Assembly: GCA_002368575.1 (NCBI GenBank)
Contig: DFEA01000094.1
Coordinates: 1 to 29,639, forward strand
Length of the DNA stretch: 29,639 nt
Direction: 5' to 3'
DNA from: Lachnospiraceae bacterium UBA3814
GTDB taxonomy: Bacteria > Bacillota > Clostridia > Lachnospirales > Lachnospiraceae
In this document: positions 1 to 6,348 of the stretch, one piece after another
How positions within the stretch are numbered: position 1 is the stretch's first letter
Layout: the number at the start of each line of letters is the position of its first letter
The notes under the pieces: generated by a model
The model's database searches: none
What the model was told of the DNA's origin: nothing
Seen by the model: only the letters and a program-made list of their open reading frames with translations
Translations under genes and position numbers: made by a program

Positions 1-954
1 ATGGACAGAAAAGAGATCTATAATAAGCCGTGGATATTGCAGCGGGCCGATCCCTATGTGGTAAAAGCCCCGGACGGCAGGTATTATTTTACAGCCTCGG
101 TGCCGGAATATGACAGGATAGCGTTAAGGTGCTCGGACAGCCTGTATGACCTTGACAAAGCAGAGGAAAAGGAAATATGGCACAAGCATGAAAAGGGCCC
201 CCAGAGCATGCATATCTGGGCCCCGGAGCTTCACTTTCTGTTCGGGAAGTGGTATATATATTACGCGGGCTCGGATGTGGACGACATCTGGGCGCTGAGG
301 CCCTATGTGCTTGAGTGCGGGGGAGATGATCCCATGCAGGGACCCTGGACGGAAAAGGGGATGATGAGGTGCTGTGAGGAGGACGAATTCTCCTTCAGGG
401 CTTTCTCGCTGGACGGGACCGTCTTTTCCGTGGACGGCACCTGGTATTATGTCTGGGCCGAGAAGACGGGAGTGGGAAAGCAGATATCAAACCTTTATAT
501 TGCGAGGCTTAAGAACGCATATACATTGGATACTGTTCAGGTCCTGCTTACGACCCCTGACTATGACTGGGAAAGGCACGGCTTCTGGGTAAACGAGGGC
601 CCGTCTGTTCTTGACCGCGGGGGAAAGCTGTATCTGACCTTTTCCGCAAGCGAGACGGGGATATATTACTGTATCGGAATGCTCACCGCGGACAGGGATT
701 CGGATCTGCTGGACCCTCTGAGCTGGAAAAAGGAAAGGTATCCCGTGCTTTGTTCAAGCGAAGAAAAAAAGCTTTACGGTCCGGGCCATAATTCATTTAC
801 TGTTGACGATGACGGCAGAGATGTTATGATATATCATGCAAGGACGGAAACGGAGATAAAGGGCGATCCCCTGTATGTCCCGAACCGTCACGCAATGATA
901 ATGCCGATCTGCTATGAGGCCGGAAGACCTGTTTTTTCTTATGACAATACGTGA
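1..954 (+). CDS. GH43-family glycoside hydrolase (arabinofuranosidase/xylosidase-like)
   Basis: 317-residue protein with the five-bladed-propeller GH43 signature. Visible elements are Asp17 in RADPYVVKAPDG (the position of the general base), the WAPELHF motif near residue 73, Asp138 in SLDGTVF (pKa modulator), Glu199 in NEGPSV (general acid) and the GPGHNSF motif with His263. These match inverting GH43 enzymes that release arabinose or xylose from plant side chains or oligosaccharides. There is no signal peptide, so it probably acts in the cytoplasm on imported oligosaccharides. The CDS starts at the first base of the window, so its ribosome site and promoter are not visible. An in-frame start further upstream cannot be excluded. 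Fold and family are well supported; substrate and GH43 subfamily are not determined. The DUF624 gene 58 nt downstream is a frequent companion of sugar-utilisation genes in Firmicutes. Confidence 0.85.
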   Translation: MDRKEIYNKPWILQRADPYVVKAPDGRYYFTASVPEYDRIALRCSDSLYDLDKAEEKEIWHKHEKGPQSMHIWAPELHFLFGKWYIYYAGSDVDDIWALRPYVLECGGDDPMQGPWTEKGMMRCCEEDEFSFRAFSLDGTVFSVDGTWYYVWAEKTGVGKQISNLYIARLKNAYTLDTVQVLLTTPDYDWERHGFWVNEGPSVLDRGGKLYLTFSASETGIYYCIGMLTADRDSDLLDPLSWKKERYPVLCSSEEKKLYGPGHNSFTVDDDGRDVMIYHARTETEIKGDPLYVPNRHAMIMPICYEAGRPVFSYDNT

Positions 955-1012
955 GTCTGTGCCTGTCCGTACAGTATTTCGGACCGGGGCATTTCCTTAA
1001 GGGGATCGGCAT

Positions 1013-1681
1013 ATGAAAAACCTGCCTGACAACAGGATATTTCTGATACTTGGTACGGTGCTTGATATAGTGTGGCTCAGCATACTCTGGTATCTTGGCA
1101 GTATCCTTATAGTTACGGCCGGTGCGGCCTCCTGTGCCCTGTATTATACGGTACATGTCCGGATATTCAGGGGAGAGGGATATATTTTTTCCACCTGCAG
1201 AAAGGCATTTAAGGAGAATTTCAAGAAGGCCACCATCCTTTGGATGATCTGTCTTGTCATAGATGTTTTTCTTCTGATCGATCTCAGGCTGTCGGAGATG
1301 GCAATAGAACAGGGAAGCGCACTTGCGATGTTCTATTATCCGGTATTTGTCTGCCTGATCCTTGCAGTGATGTGGCAGCTTTCCATCGTGGCTTACCAGG
1401 CCCGCTTTGAGGATACCATAGGGGCTGTCCTTTTAAAGAGCGCGGTCACGGCGGCCGGGAACATGGGGTGGATGATATTCCTTGTGCTTATCCTTGCGGG
1501 GGCTGTATATCTGTGTCGTTATCTCATTTTTATGGTGCTCCTGCTGCCGGGAGGGTATGCCTGCCTCATGCATCATGTATTTGAACATATTTACAGGAAA
1601 AAAGGGTGGATAAAGGAGAGTGAGGAAGAAAACAACGGGCAGTATGCAGAAGGCTTGAACAATGAAGAGATTGAAGCGTGA
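1013..1681 (+). CDS. DUF624 (YesL-like) integral membrane protein
   Basis: 222 residues with about five hydrophobic segments (roughly residues 9-25, 27-46, 72-92, 102-128 and 147-183) and a charged C-terminal tail. The layout, with an N-terminal hydrophobic pair, a charged loop FRGEGYIFSTCRKAFKENF and further helices, is that of the DUF624/YesL family. Members usually lie beside ABC sugar transporters and glycosidases, and their biochemical role is unknown. The start follows an AAGGGGA ribosome site with a spacing of 8. It lies 58 nt after the GH43 gene and overlaps the HD-domain gene by 20 nt, so the three probably form one transcript. A role in carbohydrate uptake or sensing is inferred only from context. 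Confidence 0.75.
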   Translation: MKNLPDNRIFLILGTVLDIVWLSILWYLGSILIVTAGAASCALYYTVHVRIFRGEGYIFSTCRKAFKENFKKATILWMICLVIDVFLLIDLRLSEMAIEQGSALAMFYYPVFVCLILAVMWQLSIVAYQARFEDTIGAVLLKSAVTAAGNMGWMIFLVLILAGAVYLCRYLIFMVLLLPGGYACLMHHVFEHIYRKKGWIKESEEENNGQYAEGLNNEEIEA

Positions 1682-2216
1682 TAAACAGGAATTATACCGG
1701 ATAGTCCGCGAATATGGGGCTGACGTTCTCAAAAGCGAGGCGTTCAGGGCCGGCTGCGGGCAGAGGCATCACATTGTTACAACTGTCACGGTGCATTCAA
1801 GGAAGGTCGCGATGTATACGGTCCTGATATGCCGGAAGCTTAAGGAGCTTGGGATAGAGACGGATGAAAGGTCTATTGTAAGGGCTGCCCTGTGTCATGA
1901 TCTTGGGATGGTGGGCAGGAGGGAGAAGTTCAGAAATAATTCCGAATGCTCGAAAAAGCATCCCATCGATTCAGTGAAGCTTGCCAGAGAGATATATCCG
2001 GATATGAATGAGCGGATGGAAAACGCCATCAGGTGGCATATGTGGCCAATGGTACCCCATATGCCCGCGACCTCGGAGGAGATAATCCTGATAATGGCGG
2101 ATAAGCTGGCGTCACTGGGGGATATGTTTAAATATTCCGGGCGCCGTTTCCGAAGGCTTATTCACCGGGGAAGGGAATATGTGACTTTGCCGAAAAAAAA
2201 AGGACCGCTGCTTTAG
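1662..2216 (+). CDS. HD-domain phosphohydrolase family protein
   Basis: 184 residues. Metal-ligand candidates of an HD domain are His45, His79-Asp80 (CHDLG), His100, His126 and Asp147 (MADKLAS), spaced as in HD/HDc phosphohydrolases. The HDc core spans about residues 40-150 and leaves a short basic C-terminus. The substrate is unknown; members of this superfamily cleave nucleotides, cyclic nucleotides or other phosphoesters. The start follows AAGG and overlaps the DUF624 gene by 20 nt, which suggests translational coupling. The last codons (GPLL and stop) are encoded inside the left arm and loop of the downstream terminator hairpin. HD superfamily membership is secure; the specific activity is not. 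Confidence 0.8.
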   Translation: MKRLKRDKQELYRIVREYGADVLKSEAFRAGCGQRHHIVTTVTVHSRKVAMYTVLICRKLKELGIETDERSIVRAALCHDLGMVGRREKFRNNSECSKKHPIDSVKLAREIYPDMNERMENAIRWHMWPMVPHMPATSEEIILIMADKLASLGDMFKYSGRRFRRLIHRGREYVTLPKKKGPLL

Positions 2217-2227
2217 CGGTCCTTTTT
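2193..2227. terminator. Bidirectional intrinsic terminator
   Basis: Perfect 8-bp stem (2202-2209 with 2215-2222, loop GCTTT), flanked by an A-tract at 2193-2200 and a T-tract at 2223-2227. It works on paper in both directions: for the HD-gene transcript on the plus strand and for tRNA-Leu on the minus strand, whose 3' end lies 3 nt away. The left arm is coding sequence of the HD gene. Confidence 0.85.
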
Positions 2228-2230
2228 AAG

Positions 2231-2313
2231 TGCCGGCAGTGGGACTTGAACCCACACGTAGTCACCTACAACAGATTTTGAGTCTGCCTCGTCTGCCATT
2301 CCGACATGCCGGC
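2231..2313 (-). tRNA. tRNA-Leu (anticodon CAA)
   Basis: 83-nt tRNA on the minus strand. The acceptor stem GCCGGCA pairs with TGCCGGC, followed by discriminator A. The T-arm loop reads TTCAAGT, and the long variable arm marks it as class II. The anticodon stem GCAGA/TCTGT encloses CTCAAAA, giving anticodon CAA for leucine UUG codons. The 3' CCA is not encoded (the next bases are CTT), so it must be added by CCA nucleotidyltransferase. It is a single gene, not a cluster, with its own promoter upstream and a shared terminator immediately downstream. Confidence 0.95.
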
Positions 2314-2363
2314 CTTTACAGTGAGCGTGATCCTTGATGTACTCTCTGTAAGCTCTAAGCTAT

Positions 2364-2391
2364 ATCATAACAAAATGAAAGGAAAAATCAA
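2364..2391 (-). promoter_or_regulatory. Sigma-A promoter for tRNA-Leu
   Basis: On the minus strand TTGATT (2391-2386) and TATGAT (2369-2364) are separated by 16 nt. They lie about 50 nt upstream of the tRNA 5' end. Both hexamers match the vegetative consensus at four to five positions. Confidence 0.65.
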
Positions 2392-2408
2392 GAATTATTT
2401 ATGCAGTT

Positions 2409-2533
2409 TCGGGGCAATCGCTTAATACTCTCATAACCCCGGCGGGATATGCAGAGCATAAAAAGCTCAGATACGGGCTTTCTTATGATCTGCATATCCC
2501 TCACAACTTTGGGGTATGAAGCGATTGTCCTGA
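2409..2533. other. Rod-shaped structured element, candidate non-coding RNA
   Basis: This lies in the 340-nt gene-free stretch 2314-2653. Pairing can be followed almost continuously. The outer stem is 2409-2423 with 2519-2533 (core CAATCGCTT/AAGCGATTG). Next comes an 8-nt one-sided bulge, then CATAACCCC with GGGGTATG, with one bulged A. After a small asymmetric loop there is a perfect 12-bp stem, 2444-2455 with 2489-2500. The structure continues through one mismatch to an apical 7-bp stem, 2462-2468 with 2475-2481, with loop AGATAC. No ORF explains it. A rod with a one-sided bulge resembles 6S-type RNAs in outline, but it is shorter than usual and no diagnostic motif was recognised. The transcribed strand is unknown. 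Confidence 0.55.
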
Positions 2534-2556
2534 TGCGGCTTTGGCATCACAACATT

Positions 2557-2597
2557 TGGTATAAAAAAACTGGAATCTATACCAGTTTTGGTGTATA
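2557..2597. repeat. Overlapping inverted repeats upstream of the anti-sigma-like gene
   Basis: AAAACTGG (2566-2573) can pair with CCAGTTTT (2582-2589). The central TATACCA (2578-2584) can instead pair with TGGTATA (2557-2563) or, imperfectly, with TGGTGTATA (2589-2597). The alternatives exclude each other. This could be an operator, a weak terminator of the rod-like element, or a switch in the leader of the next gene. A TATAGT at 2594-2599 could be a -10 element, but no good -35 accompanies it. Confidence 0.4.
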
Positions 2598-2653
2598 GTA
2601 TTGAGGATAAGGGTTTATAACGCAGTTAAAGCGCTGTTTACGGAGAGCCTGAG

Positions 2654-2980
2654 ATGGACTGTCAGGAGGCAAACGGGAATATTTCCCGCTTTATAGACGA
2701 CGGATTGACGGGTGATGAGCTGTCAGCCTTTCTTTTACATATTGATACCTGCAGGGAATGCTATGAGGAGCTTGAGACCAATTACCTCATAAAGGAGTCG
2801 TTAAGCCGGCTGGAGGTAGAGGAGGGAGCGTCCTTTAATATCCATGAGGAGCTTCATAAAAAGCTGAAGGTCTGCGAACAGCTTGTAGGTTTACATAACA
2901 TAGCCCTGCTGTCAAGACGGGTCATCCTTCTTATTGCCGCCCTCTGTGTAGGGATCTGTATCGTGAGCATGTATCTGTGA
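2654..2980 (+). CDS. Membrane-anchored zinc-finger protein, anti-sigma factor-like
   Basis: 108 residues. The N-terminus carries Cys3, His29, Cys33 and Cys36 (MDCQEA then LHIDTCRECYEEL), the HC2-type zinc-finger arrangement of ZAS anti-sigma factors such as RsiW and RskA. A linker of about 50 residues leads to one C-terminal transmembrane helix (about residues 88-107). Such proteins hold an ECF sigma factor at the membrane until proteolysis frees it. There is no extracytoplasmic domain beyond the helix, so a sensing domain is missing or resides in a partner. The gene is alone: no sigma factor gene precedes it. The start follows CGGAG with a spacing of about 8. The fold call is solid; the partner sigma factor is unknown. 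Confidence 0.7.
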   Translation: MDCQEANGNISRFIDDGLTGDELSAFLLHIDTCRECYEELETNYLIKESLSRLEVEEGASFNIHEELHKKLKVCEQLVGLHNIALLSRRVILLIAALCVGICIVSMYL

Positions 2981-3052
2981 GCTTGAAAACCAGTTATCAG
3001 ACGGTATCGAAAATGGCCTGAATAAATCAGTGCAGGCAGGGGAATCGTTCAG

Positions 3053-5710
3053 ATGAGTGAAAAGATAGTTTTAATAGACGGAAACAGTATTATGAACAGG
3101 GCGTTCTTCGGGGTGCCCGTGCTTACAAACAGCAAAGGGGTGCATACCAATGCCGTCTATGGCTTCCTGAATATAATGTTTAAGATGCTTGATGAGGAAA
3201 GCCCGCAATATCTTGCCGTAGCCTTTGATGTGCATGCGCCTACCTTCCGTCATAAGCTTTATGCCGAATACAAGGGGACACGGAAGGGAATGCCGGAGGA
3301 GCTCAGGGAGCAGATGCCTCTTATTAAGGCTATCCTTAAGGCGATGGATATCTGTACGGTTGAAAGGGAGGGCTTTGAGGCTGACGATATACTGGGTACC
3401 ATCGCAAAGGACTCGGAGGAAAGAGGACTTCAGGTTTCCCTTATTTCAGGCGACAGGGATCTTCTTCAGATAGCCAGCGACAATATTAAGATAAGGATAC
3501 CGAAAACAAAGGGCGGAAGGACCGAGGTGGAGGATTATCACACTAAGGATGTGATCGAAAGATACGGCCTTACCCCGGAGCAGATCATAGAGCTGAAGGC
3601 TCTGATGGGAGATGCCTCCGACAACATTCCCGGGGTCCCGAAGATCGGAGAGAAAACGGCCACAGCACTTATACAGGAATACGGAAGCATCGAAAACCTG
3701 AAGCTTCACAGGGATGAGATAAGCAAAAAAAGCATAAGGGAGAGCCTTATTCAGAATTTTGAGCTGGCAGAGCTCAGCAAGACGCTTGCGACCATAGATA
3801 TTCACGCGGATATCGATACCGACCCGGAGAGAATGCGGATCGGGAGCATATATACAAAGCAGGCCTATGATCTTATAAAGGAGCTTGAATTCAAAAATAT
3901 GGCAGAGAGGTTTGAAGGCCTCGGGCTCAGCGATGATATCGGGCTTTCCTGCTGCCTTGTATATGAAGAGGGCGAGGTTTTTGAGCTTTTTGAAAGGCTT
4001 AAGGAATGCAGGGTGACGGGCTTTAAGCTCTTTCGTACTGACCGGCTCTTCGGGGCCGCCTTCTGCAGCGACGAAAAAAAGGCGTATTTTATCCCTGTCA
4101 GGTCAGAGGGGATGCGGGGCGCAGATGAGGAGCTTGTATTAAGGCTTATGACCGGGCTCTTTACAAAGACGGAAGCAATGTTTCCGACCTTTGGTCTTAA
4201 GGAGGCGTTCCATCTTCTGCCGGAGCTTGCGGACTTTGAGCTTACGGGAAGGTTTTTCGATACCAAGCTTGCAGCGTATCTGCTTAATCCTCTTAAATCC
4301 GACTATGAGCCCGAGGATGTGGCAATAGAGAACGGCATAAGGATGAGATCCTACAAGGAGCTCTTCGGAAAGTCAGGCTTTGAAGCTGCTTTCGCCTCCG
4401 ATGCCGATGCCTTCTGTAAATATGCCTGTAAATGTGCTTATGCTGTTTTTTCCTCATACGAAGGGCTTAAGGATAAGCTGGGGGCAAGCGGAATGAGCGG
4501 GCTTTTTGAGGAGATCGAAATGCCTCTTACGATCTGCCTTTACGGTATGGAGCATGAGGGTATAAGGATCCTTCCGGACAAGCTTAAGGAATACGGTGAC
4601 GAGCTTGGCAGGCAGATTCTTCTCCTTGAGGAAAAGATCCACAGGGAGGCAGGGTCTGATTTTAACATCAATTCGCCCAGGCAGCTGGGAGAGGTCCTGT
4701 TTGATACGATGAAGCTTCCGGGAGCGAAGAAAACAAAGACCGGCTATTCGACCTCTGCGGACATCCTTGAGAAGCTTTCCGGGGACTATCCCTTTGTTAA
4801 GGACGTGCTTGAATACCGCGGCCTTTCAAAGCTCAAATCCACCTATGCCGACGGGCTCAGTCAGTTTATAGGCGATGAGGACAGGATACATTCCACCTTC
4901 CATCAGACCATAACGGCTACCGGCAGGATAAGCTCCGCCGATCCCAATCTTCAGAACATACCGGTGAGGATGGAGCAGGGCAGGCAGATCAGAAGGGTGT
5001 TTGTCCCGAGGGAGGGGTATGTATTCTTAGATGCCGATTACTCACAGATCGAGCTTCGGATACTTTCTCACATGTCGGGAGACGAGAGCCTGCTTAAGGC
5101 CTTCAGTGAGGGTATGGATATTCACAGGATGACGGCCTCAAAAATATTCAACACTCCGTTTTCGGAGGTCACAGCCCTGCAGAGAAGAAATGCGAAGGCG
5201 GTGAATTTTGGGATAATCTACGGGATTTCCTCCTTTGGGCTTGCCCAGGACACGGGGCTCTCAAATAAAGAGGCCCAGGAATTCATAGACAGCTATTTCC
5301 TGCTCTTCCCGAAAATAAAGGAATTTCTTGACGGTTTAGTTTCCTCCGCAAGGTCAAAGGGGTATGCCGAGACGCTTTTCGGAAGGAGAAGGCCGGTACC
5401 GGAGCTTAAGGAATCCAACTTCATGCGAAGGCAGTTTGGAGAAAGGGTTGCGATGAATGCTCCCATTCAGGGAACGGCTGCCGATATCATGAAGATCGCG
5501 ATGATAAGGGTCGCAAGGAGGCTGAAAAGCGGCGGCTATAAATCAAGGCTCATACTGCAGATCCATGACGAGCTTCTGATAGAGGCGCTTGCCGGGGAAA
5601 AGGAGGAGGTCGCGGGGCTTCTTGTAGAAGAAATGGAGAACGCTGCCAGTCTTGATGTAAGGCTTGTGGCCGAGCTGAACGAGGGAAGCACATGGTACGA
5701 TGCAAAGTAG
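3053..5710 (+). CDS. polA: DNA polymerase I
   Basis: 885 residues with the three-domain family-A layout. The N-terminal 5'-3' exonuclease (about 1-290) shows VLIDGNS, YKGTRKGMP, GFEADD, SGDRDLLQ and the helix-hairpin-helix MGDASDNIPGVPKIGEKTA. The middle domain occupies about 300-490. The polymerase domain has motif A DYSQIELRI (catalytic Asp662), motif B RRNAKAVNFGIIYG and motif C QIHDEL (catalytic Asp839). In the middle domain the exonuclease I motif, normally DxE, reads FKLFRTDRL. Proofreading metal ligands therefore appear to be lost, as in Bacillus enzymes. Function is gap filling in repair and removal of Okazaki primers. The stop codon overlaps the coaE start region, so the two genes are coupled. 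Confidence 0.97.
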   Translation: MSEKIVLIDGNSIMNRAFFGVPVLTNSKGVHTNAVYGFLNIMFKMLDEESPQYLAVAFDVHAPTFRHKLYAEYKGTRKGMPEELREQMPLIKAILKAMDICTVEREGFEADDILGTIAKDSEERGLQVSLISGDRDLLQIASDNIKIRIPKTKGGRTEVEDYHTKDVIERYGLTPEQIIELKALMGDASDNIPGVPKIGEKTATALIQEYGSIENLKLHRDEISKKSIRESLIQNFELAELSKTLATIDIHADIDTDPERMRIGSIYTKQAYDLIKELEFKNMAERFEGLGLSDDIGLSCCLVYEEGEVFELFERLKECRVTGFKLFRTDRLFGAAFCSDEKKAYFIPVRSEGMRGADEELVLRLMTGLFTKTEAMFPTFGLKEAFHLLPELADFELTGRFFDTKLAAYLLNPLKSDYEPEDVAIENGIRMRSYKELFGKSGFEAAFASDADAFCKYACKCAYAVFSSYEGLKDKLGASGMSGLFEEIEMPLTICLYGMEHEGIRILPDKLKEYGDELGRQILLLEEKIHREAGSDFNINSPRQLGEVLFDTMKLPGAKKTKTGYSTSADILEKLSGDYPFVKDVLEYRGLSKLKSTYADGLSQFIGDEDRIHSTFHQTITATGRISSADPNLQNIPVRMEQGRQIRRVFVPREGYVFLDADYSQIELRILSHMSGDESLLKAFSEGMDIHRMTASKIFNTPFSEVTALQRRNAKAVNFGIIYGISSFGLAQDTGLSNKEAQEFIDSYFLLFPKIKEFLDGLVSSARSKGYAETLFGRRRPVPELKESNFMRRQFGERVAMNAPIQGTAADIMKIAMIRVARRLKSGGYKSRLILQIHDELLIEALAGEKEEVAGLLVEEMENAASLDVRLVAELNEGSTWYDAK

Positions 5711-6332
5711 GAAAATGAAGGTAATAGGGATAACGGGCGGTGTGGGTGCCGGCAAATCAGAGGTGATGCGGCTCATTGAAAAAAACTGCGCTTCCTTTCT
5801 TCTGGTCGCGGACGAGGCGGCCCATGAGCTCGAAAAAAAGGGGAGCGAATGCTATAATGAGCTTATTGAGCTTTTATCCGCAGACATCCTCTCTGAGGAC
5901 GGAGAAATAGATAAGAGGAAAATGGCGGAGAAGCTTTTTAAGGACGATGGGCTCAGGGAGAGGGTCAATGCCATACTGCACCCCGCGGTCAAGCGTTATA
6001 TATTGTCAAAGCTTGAGGAAAAGAGGGCCGAAGGGACAGCGGAATGGTTCTTTATCGAGGCCGCGCTGCTCATAGAGGACGGCTACGCGCAGATCTGCGA
6101 CGAGCTGTGGTACATTTACGCTGATGAAGAGACCAGAAGAAAACGGCTTAAGGAGTCGAGAGGCTATACGGACGAAAAAACTGAAGGGATCATGAAGGCG
6201 CAGAATACGGATGAGGTATTCCGCAGACACTGCGCCGTGATAATAGATAACAGCGGAAGCCTGTCCGATACAGAGGCACAGATCTTATCGGCGCTTTCGG
6301 GATATGATGACAGGAAAAATCGGTGTGGATGA
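5700..6332 (+). CDS. coaE: Dephospho-CoA kinase
   Basis: Last step of CoA synthesis: ATP-dependent 3'-phosphorylation of dephospho-CoA. The P-loop reads GITGGVGAGKS near the N-terminus, followed by the substrate-site region VADEAAHELEKKG, the HPAVKRYI segment and the lid region EETRRKRLKESRGYT. Its length of about 205-210 residues is normal. Two starts are possible: ATG 5700, overlapping polA by 11 nt, or ATG 5715. The latter gives MKVIGITGG, the usual N-terminus, but its putative GTAGGA site is very close. The gene sits between polA and the FtsA-like gene, an order often seen in Clostridia. Confidence 0.93.
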   Translation: MQSRKMKVIGITGGVGAGKSEVMRLIEKNCASFLLVADEAAHELEKKGSECYNELIELLSADILSEDGEIDKRKMAEKLFKDDGLRERVNAILHPAVKRYILSKLEEKRAEGTAEWFFIEAALLIEDGYAQICDELWYIYADEETRRKRLKESRGYTDEKTEGIMKAQNTDEVFRRHCAVIIDNSGSLSDTEAQILSALSGYDDRKNRCG

Positions 6333-6348
6333 TGATTGGAGCATAGCT

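Noticed and set aside
2409..2533. Assignment of the rod-like element as 6S RNA or SRP RNA
   Set aside because: It is shorter than typical 6S RNA, and the conserved SRP apical GGAA-loop motif is absent; it is left as an unnamed candidate.
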